This document shows, in pieces, positions 15,560 through 24,518 of a DNA stretch of 64,000 nucleotides (positions within the stretch are counted from its first letter, which is position 1; each line of letters starts with the position of its first letter). The translations under genes were made by a program, and so were the position numbers. This DNA comes from an uncultured Eubacteriales bacterium. Lineage in GTDB: Bacteria; Bacillota; Clostridia; Lachnospirales; Lachnospiraceae. The stretch covers positions 5,645-69,644 of the forward strand of contig URMF01000013.1 of NCBI GenBank assembly GCA_900548855.1, in the 5' to 3' direction. Below the pieces are notes generated by a model. That model was not told where the DNA came from, ran no database searches, and worked only from the letters and a program-made list of their open reading frames with translations.

Positions 15560-16865
15560 TCGTACTGATTCCCTGCATGATGGAGAACATCACAAGGGAA
15601 CTTAACACCGAGCTTCCTCCATAACTTACTAACGGTATCGTAACTCCTGTAGACGGAATGAATTTGGTTACTCCGCCGATGGACAAAAAGGTCTGGAAAA
15701 TATAACAGATTGCAAATCCAAATGCCATAGTCTTATAAAAACGGTTACGTACCTTCATAGCTATATTCACAAAGCATATAAAACAGCTAAAGCACACTAA
15801 AATCAGTGCCAGTGCAAATAATACACCAAATTCCTCCGAAATCGCAGAGAAAATGAAATCACTCTCACTTACAGGAATCACATCCGGAGAACCCTTTGTT
15901 AATCCCGAGCCAAAATATCCACCACTGCCTATAGCAAACAATGACTGGGTAATCTGATATCCCGAACCGCTGATATCTTCCCATGGATTCTTCCAGACAT
16001 TGACACGCACCATAACATGGTCAAACAACTTATCCTTAAAGAGCAGGAATGCCAGACCAGCCATGGCAAAGCCTCCGGCAATATAAGCTATCAGATATCT
16101 TATCCTGCCTGTTCCCACATAAATCATACATATGAAAACCACAAAGAAAATCAGCGCTCCACCTAAATCCTTTTCCAGCACCAGAATCATCATATGCACG
16201 CCGGCAAAGGCTGTAGTAATGATTATCTGTTTAAAATCCCTGCTCTTGGATAGCATGCTTGCAATAAAGAAAACAAATAGAATTTTAACAAATTCGGATG
16301 GCTGGACTGTAATGCCAAACAGGTTTATCCAGTTTCTGGAACCATATTGCTCCACACCAATAACAAATACCGAGCTTAATGCCAGAATACCGATAATTCC
16401 ATAGACAATACCATAATTTCTCAGGTTTTTGTATTTATCCATAATCATTGGAATTACAGATACCAATATCAAAGAAACCGTGGCAATCACAAACTGCTTT
16501 TTTGCCTTGGAAAAGTCAAGCCTTGTCAGCATCGTATAGCCAATCAGCAAGAGAAAGCTCATATTATTGGTTATAACTCTTGAGGAAAACGGATAAATAT
16601 AATGGTAAATATACATATAAATGGTTGCCACAAAAATCTGCAGCCCATAAAAAATTACAATTTCCATCATATGCTCTGTATCACTTAATGCCAATGTCAG
16701 ATAACACAGAAAATGAATCAAAAACACATAAATAATCTGTTTATTCAACTTCTGGTTCTTTTCTGCCTCACTGCCTTCCTTGAAAACGGTAAAGCATGAC
16801 AGTGTATACAGCACCATCAATATTAAAATAATATACTTTGATATGTTAATTATAATACTTGCCAT
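15480..16865 (-). CDS. FtsW/RodA/SpoVE family glycosyltransferase
   Basis: A 461-aa polytopic SEDS protein (about ten membrane segments) that polymerises lipid II into glycan strands. Family features visible include RNWINLFGITVQPSEFVKI and the C-terminal STGVTIPLVSYGGSSVL. The C-terminus is a charged, Lys/Glu-rich cytoplasmic tail that overlaps the PBP gene. Its start overlaps the U32 gene stop as TAATG, implying translational coupling. Which of division, elongation or sporulation it serves cannot be told; pairing with a short PBP suggests a RodA-PbpA unit. Confidence 0.9.
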   Translation of the reverse strand: MASIIINISKYIILILMVLYTLSCFTVFKEGSEAEKNQKLNKQIIYVFLIHFLCYLTLALSDTEHMMEIVIFYGLQIFVATIYMYIYHYIYPFSSRVITNNMSFLLLIGYTMLTRLDFSKAKKQFVIATVSLILVSVIPMIMDKYKNLRNYGIVYGIIGILALSSVFVIGVEQYGSRNWINLFGITVQPSEFVKILFVFFIASMLSKSRDFKQIIITTAFAGVHMMILVLEKDLGGALIFFVVFICMIYVGTGRIRYLIAYIAGGFAMAGLAFLLFKDKLFDHVMVRVNVWKNPWEDISGSGYQITQSLFAIGSGGYFGSGLTKGSPDVIPVSESDFIFSAISEEFGVLFALALILVCFSCFICFVNIAMKVRNRFYKTMAFGFAICYIFQTFLSIGGVTKFIPSTGVTIPLVSYGGSSVLSSLVMFSIMQGISTIENKEAKKIEEERRKIEQNAGQTKKA

Positions 16866-19261
16866 TATTCTACTCCACGATTGTAATGTCCTCTGGTTTT
16901 ATCTCCGTCATAACTTTTCCCACCAAAAAAAACATCTAACACCTTCTGTACTTCCTCTTCACTTTCTTTTGTAAAATGTAAACGCAAGACGCCCTTTCCG
17001 GTAAATTCTTCCCGCAATAAATCAAAAATAACCGTAGGAATACCATTATAAATAATGTTATAACAGTATTTGCAGATACAGGAAACAAAAAAGGATTTGT
17101 GATATCTATCCTGCATCCGGAATGTCTCATTTGTATAGCTGCAATGCCTTAAAGTATTTTGCAGACATTGGGCGCTTACCATAAGCTGCTGGTATCCATA
17201 AGCCTCTATCTCCCAATCCCTCTGGATAAACGATAATTTTTTTATCTGTCTGTGATTCAGTTCCACAGGAACCGTAACTCTGGCATTGGGAAAAGCTTTC
17301 TGTATAAATGCTGCAGCGTAATTATTCATCACATAAAGACTGTTATCGATAACAAGCTTTCCCTGATAGCCCATATGATGCAGATACGCCAATTCGTCCA
17401 GATTCCGGACAACAATACCGCATATGCCATGTTCCTTTAATCCATGTAAGCCTTCCATATTCTCCAAGTAGCATGTGCGCAGAACCGGAGGCAGAACCAG
17501 ATAAAATTCCCTATCTCTATTATTACTTACACTGGTTATTATATCCTCATTTTTAAAATACTGCAAATCCAGATATATTTTTCTTATTCGTAAATCCTTT
17601 TTTACGACATTAAACTGTTGGATTCCAGATACCATTACCGTTACCTCTGACGCACCTTCCTCCTTTGACTGCGAAACCCCGGCTGCAACGCTCTGCTTCC
17701 ACATATCCCTTTCCTCTGGTATGTCCGCATACATCTCCATTCGTCGCCTGCCGGACGAAAGAATTTGTATTTCCAGCTTCTTTATTGCATTTCTTCTCAA
17801 ATCCTTAAGGTCTTTTAAAGAATAAAACGCATCTGCTGATATATTGCTTTCAAAATCCTTAAAAAAATATCTTGTATTTCCCGTTTTTCCAATTTTATCC
17901 ATTACCAGTGCTTCTGTAACCGGCCGGGCAGATGCTTTTTCCACCATTTCTCCAGTCTGCGTAACAGAATATTCTCTGCCCTTAACATTTACACACAATG
18001 TAAGCTTTGCCGGAAATCCGGTAAGCAATTCTATCTTCCCCACCAGCGGAAGCCTAAGCTCCTGCTGTATCATTGCGCCTAATTCATCCATCAAGGGCTT
18101 TAAAAGCATCCTTGTAACTGCCGCATTTTTAACAATTTCCTGTTTTTTAGGAACATTCAGGGTTATCCTCTTCCCCTGCTCTGCATCCACATTACATGTC
18201 AGTGTAATCTTATCTTTTCTGCCATTTAGTACAAGAATATCTCCTTTATATACCGTTTTATTAAGTTTTACCTGAATCTGGTTCTTATAAATATCCGTTA
18301 CATTCCCGATTAATACTCCGGTATTTCCAGAATTTTTTACAGATATCATGTCCTTTCCGTTTTTCTGGTAATAATATCCCCTTGTAAATCCACCCCGGTT
18401 AAAAACTTCTGCCATTTCATTTTTATATGCATCCACAAGCCCGTCGGAATACTTACCGTCCAATACGGCATCCACAATTTCCCTATATGCCCTGACACAG
18501 ACCGCAACATACTCCGGCTTCTTCATTCTGCCTTCAATCTTAAAGGAATCCACCCCTGCCCGGATTAATTCCGGCACTGCCTCTAAACCGCACAAATCCT
18601 TTGGACTTAAAATGTGTGCTCCCTCTGTATCCACCCGTTTTCCTGCTACATCAAAAACAGTATATGGCAGCCGGCAGGTCTGGGCACACCGTCCCCGGTT
18701 ACCGCTTCGGCCTCCTAACATAGAACTCATAAGACATTGACCGGAATAACAATAGCACAATGCTCCCTGGACAAATACCTCTACCTCTGGAGGCTCTGCG
18801 CCGGTTTTTAAACTTTTGATTTCCTCTATGGATAGCTCTCTTGCCGGAACGATTCTTGTCACACCATATTCCTTTAAAAGTGCATATGCATATTCCGTGG
18901 TAATGGTCATCTGCGTAGAGGCATGGATTGGCAGTTCAGGAAACCATCTGTGAATACAGAGCATAACTCCCAGGTCCTGCACAATCACCGCATCTAATCC
19001 CGCTTTATAAAATGGTGCCAGATAATCATAAAGCTCTTCTATTTCCTCATTACGAAATAAGGTGTTAACAGTCAGATAAACCTTAACACCATATATATGA
19101 CAATATTCAATTGCCTGTATCAATGCGGTTTCATCAAAGTTGTCTGCAAAGGCTCTTGCCCCGAATTTGCTGCCCCCAAGGTACACCGCATCTGCACCGG
19201 CAGAAACTGCTGCTTTCAAAGCATCCATAGAACCTGCCGGCGCTAAAATTTCAGGTATCAT
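16865..19261 (-). CDS. U32 family peptidase-like, RlhA-type
   Basis: A 798-aa U32 family protein. The N-terminal part (about 1-330) is the TIM-barrel-like U32 domain starting EILAPAGSMDALKAAV, with the Cys-rich segment CYCYSGQCLMSSMLGGRSG and further cysteines GRCAQTC expected to bind an iron-sulfur cluster. A DUF3656 region and a C-terminal extension follow. The architecture matches E. coli YdcP/RlhA, which hydroxylates C2501 of 23S rRNA; most U32 proteins turn out to be RNA or cofactor hydroxylases rather than proteases. Function here is by family. It lies 49 bp after zapA and is coupled to the ftsW-like gene. Confidence 0.85.
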   Translation of the reverse strand: MIPEILAPAGSMDALKAAVSAGADAVYLGGSKFGARAFADNFDETALIQAIEYCHIYGVKVYLTVNTLFRNEEIEELYDYLAPFYKAGLDAVIVQDLGVMLCIHRWFPELPIHASTQMTITTEYAYALLKEYGVTRIVPARELSIEEIKSLKTGAEPPEVEVFVQGALCYCYSGQCLMSSMLGGRSGNRGRCAQTCRLPYTVFDVAGKRVDTEGAHILSPKDLCGLEAVPELIRAGVDSFKIEGRMKKPEYVAVCVRAYREIVDAVLDGKYSDGLVDAYKNEMAEVFNRGGFTRGYYYQKNGKDMISVKNSGNTGVLIGNVTDIYKNQIQVKLNKTVYKGDILVLNGRKDKITLTCNVDAEQGKRITLNVPKKQEIVKNAAVTRMLLKPLMDELGAMIQQELRLPLVGKIELLTGFPAKLTLCVNVKGREYSVTQTGEMVEKASARPVTEALVMDKIGKTGNTRYFFKDFESNISADAFYSLKDLKDLRRNAIKKLEIQILSSGRRRMEMYADIPEERDMWKQSVAAGVSQSKEEGASEVTVMVSGIQQFNVVKKDLRIRKIYLDLQYFKNEDIITSVSNNRDREFYLVLPPVLRTCYLENMEGLHGLKEHGICGIVVRNLDELAYLHHMGYQGKLVIDNSLYVMNNYAAAFIQKAFPNARVTVPVELNHRQIKKLSFIQRDWEIEAYGYQQLMVSAQCLQNTLRHCSYTNETFRMQDRYHKSFFVSCICKYCYNIIYNGIPTVIFDLLREEFTGKGVLRLHFTKESEEEVQKVLDVFFGGKSYDGDKTRGHYNRGVE

Positions 19262-19310
19262 TCTTTATTCTCCATTTCAGATATTAACATGCTGCCTTAT
19301 AGTATCCTTA

Positions 19311-19715
19311 TCATTCCTGTCTTGTTTTCTCCGCTTCCAGCTGGATAATTTTTCTTTGGAGGGCATTAACCTGTTCCTTATACTCCTCTACCAGCCGCAT
19401 GGCAGATTCATATTTAATCTGGGTTTCTATAACCTCATGACGCAAATCATAAATCTGCTTTTCCTTTTCATCATCCTGGGCAGTGAGCTTTCCGGTTTCA
19501 TTCTTTACCTTGAAATAATCATCCGCAATATTAATTGCAAGAAGGATATTCTGATATTCTGCATTTAATCTGCGAAATCCATCTGAAGCCTTACATTCCG
19601 CAATCTTGCTATTCATATAATTGGCAACCTCCTGCAGGTAATCCGTATTCTCATATCCACTTAAGTTATAAATCCGTCCATTAATAACAACTGGAATATC
19701 ATTCTTATCTGTCAT
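19311..19715 (-). CDS. zapA: Cell division protein ZapA
   Basis: A 134-aa ZapA homologue: an N-terminal beta-rich head (VVINGRIYNLSGYENTDYLQEVANYMN) and a long C-terminal coiled coil (about 70-134). ZapA cross-links FtsZ filaments at the division site. It lies between ruvB and the U32 gene in one run with the ftsW-like gene. Confidence 0.9.
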   Translation of the reverse strand: MTDKNDIPVVINGRIYNLSGYENTDYLQEVANYMNSKIAECKASDGFRRLNAEYQNILLAINIADDYFKVKNETGKLTAQDDEKEKQIYDLRHEVIETQIKYESAMRLVEEYKEQVNALQRKIIQLEAEKTRQE

Positions 19716-19749
19716 AAATTTGTACCACGCCTTTCCATTCTATTTTCTT

Positions 19750-20766
19750 TCAGTATGAATTCCTCTCATCCAATAAATGAGCCAGTCCGAAATGCCGATA
19801 TGCCGCTTCTGTTGCCACTCTGCCTCTAGGTGTCCGGGAAATCAATCCATTTTGTATCAGATACGGCTCATACACATCTTCAATGGTTCCTGCATCTTCC
19901 CCGATGGCTGCTGCAAGGGTATCTAATCCCACCGGTTTACCGCTGAACTTTTCAATCATTGTCAAAATAATATTCCGGTCTACCTGATCAAGACCAAAGG
20001 AATCCACTTCCAAACGATCCAATGCTTTTCTGGCAACCTCCTCACTGATATATCCCTCAAAAGACACCTCTGCAAAATCTCTGACGCGCTTTAACAATCG
20101 GTTTGCCAGTCTAGGTGTTCCCCTGGAACGTTTTGCAATCTCCATAGCTCCTTTTTCATCAATTATAACCTCTAATACCTTCGCTGACCGGAGCACAATC
20201 TGGGAAAGCTCTTCCTTCGTATAGAACTCCAAACGATTTACCACACCAAAACGGTCCCTTAGTGGTGCTGTCAGCATTCCTGCCCTCGTCGTTGCTCCCA
20301 CCAGGGTAAAATGTGGTAAATCCAGGCGGATGCTTCTGGCAGCCTGTCCCTTCCCAATCATAATGTCAATTGCAAAATCCTCCATTGCCGGATAGAGCAC
20401 CTCCTCTACCTGACGGTTCAGTCTGTGTATCTCATCAATGAACAGCACATCATTCTCGTTCAGATTGTTGAGAATGGCTGCCAGTTCTCCCGGTTTCTCA
20501 ATGGCTGGCCCCGAAGTAATCTTAAGGCTGCTTCCCATCTCATTCGCAATAATGGAAGCCATAGTGGTTTTTCCAAGTCCCGGCGGTCCATATAACAATA
20601 CATGGTCTAATGCTTCACCGCGATTCTTTGCCGCTTCAATAAATACTTTTAAATTATTCTTTGCTTTTTCCTGCCCGATATAATCCGAAAGCAACGCTGG
20701 TCTTAAATTATTCTCAATCTTTACATCCTCCGGAAGAATCTGGGTACTTATCATTCTATCTATCAT
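19750..20766 (-). CDS. ruvB: Holliday junction helicase RuvB
   Basis: The AAA+ motor for Holliday-junction branch migration, 338 aa. Walker A is GPPGLGKTT, Walker B LFIDEIHRL, sensor region GATTRAGMLTAPLRDRFG; the C-terminal winged helix includes TPRGRVAT. It follows ruvA by 64 bp. ruvC is not in this cluster, as is usual in Firmicutes. Confidence 0.98.
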   Translation of the reverse strand: MIDRMISTQILPEDVKIENNLRPALLSDYIGQEKAKNNLKVFIEAAKNRGEALDHVLLYGPPGLGKTTMASIIANEMGSSLKITSGPAIEKPGELAAILNNLNENDVLFIDEIHRLNRQVEEVLYPAMEDFAIDIMIGKGQAARSIRLDLPHFTLVGATTRAGMLTAPLRDRFGVVNRLEFYTKEELSQIVLRSAKVLEVIIDEKGAMEIAKRSRGTPRLANRLLKRVRDFAEVSFEGYISEEVARKALDRLEVDSFGLDQVDRNIILTMIEKFSGKPVGLDTLAAAIGEDAGTIEDVYEPYLIQNGLISRTPRGRVATEAAYRHFGLAHLLDERNSY

Positions 20767-20830
20767 ATTACTCCATTATATATTTTATATTATATGAATG
20801 CCACTGTATTTTACTAAATTTAATATATTT

Positions 20831-21448
20831 TTAAAATAATTTCTTCAATGCTTCCTTCAACAGAACTTCCGGCTCCATGGAATCTGCTCCCGGAATCTGC
20901 TTAACTGCTTTCACTGCCTCAAATTCGGAATATCCAAGACTTACCAGTGCAAGTACGGTATCCTGAATCCCACCGCCTTTGGTATCTGCCATACTGCCTG
21001 CTACACCTTCTGCGCTTTCATCCTCCTGCGTCACAAACAAATCATCCAGCTTCAGTTTATCCTTTAATTCCATGATTATCCTGCCTGCTCCCTTGGCACC
21101 AATACCGTTTGCTTTGGTAATTGCTTTCGTGTCCCCTGCCATAATGGCAAGCGCAAGCTCCTTTACCGATAATACCGTCAAAACTGCAAGTGCTGCCTTA
21201 GGTCCGATTCCATTCACACCAAGCAGCAACTTAAAAGTATCCAGCTCCTCTTTGGTGGGAAATCCAAATAGTGACAGCTCATCCTCTCTGACATGCATAT
21301 AAGTAAACAGTTTCATTTCCTGATGTACACCAGCAATGCTGTCTAACACCATTCCCGATGTATAGATGTGATAACCCATTCCATTATTTTCTAAAAGTAC
21401 ACTGTCTGCCAGAATCTCTTCTATCGTACCTTTGATATATCCAATCAT
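20831..21448 (-). CDS. ruvA: Holliday junction DNA-binding protein RuvA
   Basis: A 205-aa RuvA: OB-fold N-terminus (MIGYIKGTIEEILADSVLLEN), two helix-hairpin-helix motifs (LLGVNGIGPKAALAVL and ANGIGAKGAGRIIMELKDK) and a C-terminal RuvB-binding domain. It heads the run into ruvB. The 111-bp gap to the divergent exonuclease gene holds near-symmetrical AT-rich sequence with TATAAT-like hexamers on both strands (around 21495-21530), probably divergent promoters. Confidence 0.97.
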   Translation of the reverse strand: MIGYIKGTIEEILADSVLLENNGMGYHIYTSGMVLDSIAGVHQEMKLFTYMHVREDELSLFGFPTKEELDTFKLLLGVNGIGPKAALAVLTVLSVKELALAIMAGDTKAITKANGIGAKGAGRIIMELKDKLKLDDLFVTQEDESAEGVAGSMADTKGGGIQDTVLALVSLGYSEFEAVKAVKQIPGADSMEPEVLLKEALKKLF

Positions 21449-21559
21449 AAAATTCCCCTTTATTGATAAACTCTCTCTTTCGCTTTATTGATTATAGCAC
21501 ATTATCATGAATTATGCTATTATAGAATTACTAGATATTGATATTGGGAGAGCTACGAT

Positions 21560-22666
21560 ATGAAGACCTTTACATACACAGAAAAAACCGAACAATTTCC
21601 CATACCAGAATACTACAAATATTTTTATCCGGAATCCAGATTACTATTTTTTGATATTGAAACAACCGGGTTTGCTGCCAGAAACACCACCCTGTACCTA
21701 ATCGGCGCACTGTGGTACGAAAAGGACAGCATACGGATAATACAATGGTTTAATGATGACGGTTACTGCGAAAAGGAAATGCTGTCTGCCTTTGATGTAT
21801 TTTGCAGGGATTTTACCCATCTGGTTCATTTTAACGGACTAGGATTTGATTTACCTTATTTAAGGCAAAAGGCTGACCTGTTGGACATTCCATTTTCAGT
21901 AGATAAACGCCTTATTCAAATAGATATTTTTAAGGAAATCCGTTCCTATAAAAAAATATTTTTCTTAGACAGCATGAAACAAATTTGTATTGAAGAGTAT
22001 CTTGGAATTCAAAGAGAAGACACCTATACCGGCAAAGAATTAATCAATATATACCAACGGTATGTTGCACATCCGGATTGCGAAAAACAAAAGGTACTGC
22101 TTCTTCATAATCATGATGATTTGTTAGGCATGCCCCAGATTAGCCGTATTCTAAATTACAAAGCGTTTTTTGAACAGATAGACGTTACCTCTTTAGAAGC
22201 CATGACGGATGACAAACAGTTAAAATTCAGCTTTACCTATGCCGCCTGTGCCTGTCTGCCAAAGCGGCTAACCCTGTCTGTCAGCGGCATATATTTAAAT
22301 GCTTTGGAGCAAAGGGCAGTTCTCTGCATTCCCATTGTACGGGATACATTAATGCATTATTTTAAAGATTATAAAAATTATTACTATCTTCCACAGGAGG
22401 ATATGGCAATCCACAAAAGCGTTGCCGCCTATGTAGCTGCAGAAAACAAAGAAAAAGCAACAAAAAGCACCTGTTACATTAAGAAAACAGATGCTTTCAT
22501 TCCATGCTTTTCCGTAAACGAATATGATGTATTTAAATATTCGGTGACAGATAAATACAATTACCAGGTCTTGGATTCCCTTCTCTTTGCAGACCAACCT
22601 AAGCAGATATCTTATATTAAAAATGCTTTAACAGCCTTTAAAAGTTATTCAAAATATTTACTGTAA
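21560..22666 (+). CDS. RNase H-like (DEDD) exonuclease, YprB-type
   Basis: A 368-aa protein with a DEDD exonuclease core: FFDIETTGF (about residues 30-38), HFNGLGFDLPYL and HNHDDLLGMPQI supply the metal-binding acids. It matches the RNase_H_2/YprB group, putative nucleases of unknown substrate. The C-terminal half is less conserved. It is a single plus-strand gene divergent from ruvA, and its last 22 bp overlap the end of the convergent transglutaminase-like gene. Confidence 0.8.
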   Translation: MKTFTYTEKTEQFPIPEYYKYFYPESRLLFFDIETTGFAARNTTLYLIGALWYEKDSIRIIQWFNDDGYCEKEMLSAFDVFCRDFTHLVHFNGLGFDLPYLRQKADLLDIPFSVDKRLIQIDIFKEIRSYKKIFFLDSMKQICIEEYLGIQREDTYTGKELINIYQRYVAHPDCEKQKVLLLHNHDDLLGMPQISRILNYKAFFEQIDVTSLEAMTDDKQLKFSFTYAACACLPKRLTLSVSGIYLNALEQRAVLCIPIVRDTLMHYFKDYKNYYYLPQEDMAIHKSVAAYVAAENKEKATKSTCYIKKTDAFIPCFSVNEYDVFKYSVTDKYNYQVLDSLLFADQPKQISYIKNALTAFKSYSKYLL

Positions 22667-23577
22667 TCATAATCTGATTTGCTAAGCTTGGGCATGCCCT
22701 TTGTATTGTATTTGTATACATTTCCAAAATATTTTTTACTGGTTTTACTACCAATCAGAAAACAAAAATATCCACCTGAACTATCATTTAACTGGGTATC
22801 AATCAGATACCACTTTTTATTCACCTTTACCAGATTCCATTGATGAGCGGGATTCATCGCCTTAGAATTGGCATGTACATATCGGCATCCAATCCCCATA
22901 CCATCGCACAATGCCTTAAATGCCCTGGAATATCCGGAACACTGTGCTTTCTTATAGCGAAAAGCGCCGTAAGCGGTATTTGCAGATTTTACCCACCATC
23001 CCTTATCCTGATAGGAACAACGATTACATATATAATTATGTGCATAAAACACCTTCACGAAATCATCCATTCCAGGCTCTGTATAAACATTCACAAAATT
23101 TGCAACCGCATTTTTTACATATTTCAGCTGGCTTTGCGTCAAAGCCGGTCCATACACGGAACCAGTTTTATAATTTCCCTTCACTTTCACTTTTACTTTA
23201 ATGTTGCTGGTAACTCTGCTGTTGTCCTTTAACAAGGCAACCACCTTGTAATAATAATTTTTCTTTTCTTTTAATTTACTGTTCTTATATGTATTCTTGG
23301 ATGCCTTCACTGTGGCAATCTTTTTATACCCATTCTTCTTATTATATGAACGGTATATATAATATTGGGATACATTGTCAAGCTTCTTCCATTTTAACGT
23401 CACGCTGGTGGCGGTAGCAGCCTTAACCGACAATCTCACCGACTGGACAACCTGCTGTCCGGCAGTCTCCTCCCTGCTGTCTGCCTGTGTGCCTGCAGCC
23501 AAAACATCACCCGGGCACAGCATCACAACCAACATAATACATAAAAAAACGGAAACTATTCTCTGACTACTTCTCAT
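22645..23577 (-). CDS. Secreted transglutaminase-like protein with FnIII domain
   Basis: A 310-aa secreted protein: signal peptide (1-28, ending VLAA), a fibronectin type III-like domain (about 45-130) and a transglutaminase-like cysteine protease domain with Cys in KKAQCSGYSRAF, His in NPAHQWNLV and Asp in WYLIDTQ, the full triad. It probably acts on cell-surface or wall proteins as an amidase or protease rather than a true transglutaminase. It follows cheR by 26 bp on the same strand. Confidence 0.82.
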   Translation of the reverse strand: MRSSQRIVSVFLCIMLVVMLCPGDVLAAGTQADSREETAGQQVVQSVRLSVKAATATSVTLKWKKLDNVSQYYIYRSYNKKNGYKKIATVKASKNTYKNSKLKEKKNYYYKVVALLKDNSRVTSNIKVKVKVKGNYKTGSVYGPALTQSQLKYVKNAVANFVNVYTEPGMDDFVKVFYAHNYICNRCSYQDKGWWVKSANTAYGAFRYKKAQCSGYSRAFKALCDGMGIGCRYVHANSKAMNPAHQWNLVKVNKKWYLIDTQLNDSSGGYFCFLIGSKTSKKYFGNVYKYNTKGMPKLSKSDYDYSKYFE

Positions 23578-23603
23578 ATTTCCCCCCTTACTTATGAAAG
23601 CAT

Positions 23604-24389
23604 TTAATCTAGGTCTATCTTCTGGTAAAAAAATGAATCTGTGGCAGCAAATCCAATTTCCCTGGCGTGGATAATCTGCTCTGTATTTCCAATAAACAAA
23701 ACACCATTTTTAACCAGACTGTTGTGGAAATTCTTATACACCTGGTCCTTTGCCTCATCCGTAAAATAAATCACCACATTTCTGCACACAATCATATGCA
23801 TACCTATAGGATATTTATCTTCCAACAAATTGTGCTTGCGAAACTCCACACATCTCTTGATATCATTATTAATCTGGTAACCATTTTCCTTTTTCGTGAA
23901 ATGCTTTACCAGCAATTCTTTCGGAAGACGTTCTAAGCTTCTTGTCAGATAAAAGCCTTCTTTCGCAATTCTAAGTACATCCTCATCAATGTCCGTAGCA
24001 TAAATGCGAATTTGATTCAGCGGAAAATATTTTGCCAGAAGCATTGCAATTGTATAGGGCTCATCTCCTGTAGAACAAGCAGCACTCCATATATGAATCT
24101 GGTTTCCGAACGCCCTTTTCATATAAGGAATCATCTCATTCTCAAAAACTTCCCATTGTTTGGGATTTCTATAAAATTCTGATACATTAATTGTAAGATA
24201 GCTCACAAAGGATCGGCGCAGGGAATCATCCTTCTCCAGTGCAAGGAAATATTCTTTAAAATCATAATATCCATTCCGGTTCATTAAAGATTCGATTCTC
24301 CGTTTCATCTGCCTCTCTTTATATAAGGTTAGATTAATATTCGTAAGTCTATAGACATCCTTCTTAAAGCTTTCATAACCATATGCCAT
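23604..24389 (-). CDS. cheR: Chemotaxis methyltransferase CheR
   Basis: CheR methylates glutamates of chemoreceptors using S-adenosylmethionine. The roughly 261-aa protein has the N-terminal helical domain (YKERQMKRRIESLMNRN) and the SAM-binding motif WSAACSTGDEPYTIAM. No other chemotaxis gene lies nearby, so it may serve receptors encoded elsewhere. I use the ATG at 24389; a GTG 4 codons upstream (24401) is an alternative, with GAGAGG lying closer to that codon. Confidence 0.9.
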   Translation of the reverse strand: MAYGYESFKKDVYRLTNINLTLYKERQMKRRIESLMNRNGYYDFKEYFLALEKDDSLRRSFVSYLTINVSEFYRNPKQWEVFENEMIPYMKRAFGNQIHIWSAACSTGDEPYTIAMLLAKYFPLNQIRIYATDIDEDVLRIAKEGFYLTRSLERLPKELLVKHFTKKENGYQINNDIKRCVEFRKHNLLEDKYPIGMHMIVCRNVVIYFTDEAKDQVYKNFHNSLVKNGVLFIGNTEQIIHAREIGFAATDSFFYQKIDLD

Positions 24390-24429
24390 TTGTCTACTCA
24401 CATCCTCTCATTTTCATCAACCAAAACTC

Positions 24430-24471
24430 AAAAATGTCCACTGGACATTTTTCGCATATGCATGGCAATAA
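24430..24471. repeat. Post-terminator palindromic repeat, copy A
   Basis: A perfect palindrome with 11-nt arms around one base (AAAAATGTCCA C TGGACATTTTT, 24430-24452), followed by CGCATATGCATGGCAAT and the A-run that is the terminator T-tract on the minus strand. The same arrangement recurs at 58028-58070. Confidence 0.65.
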
Positions 24472-24504
24472 AAAACCTCGCCCTAGTATTCCTAAAGCGA
24501 GGTT
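24469..24504 (-). terminator. Terminator after ispH-S1
   Basis: Arms AACCTCGC (24474-24481) and GCGAGGTT (24497-24504), then TTTTTATTG on the minus strand. It lies 15 bp after the ispH-S1 stop. Confidence 0.85.
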
Positions 24505-24518
24505 ATTCTATAAATTAA

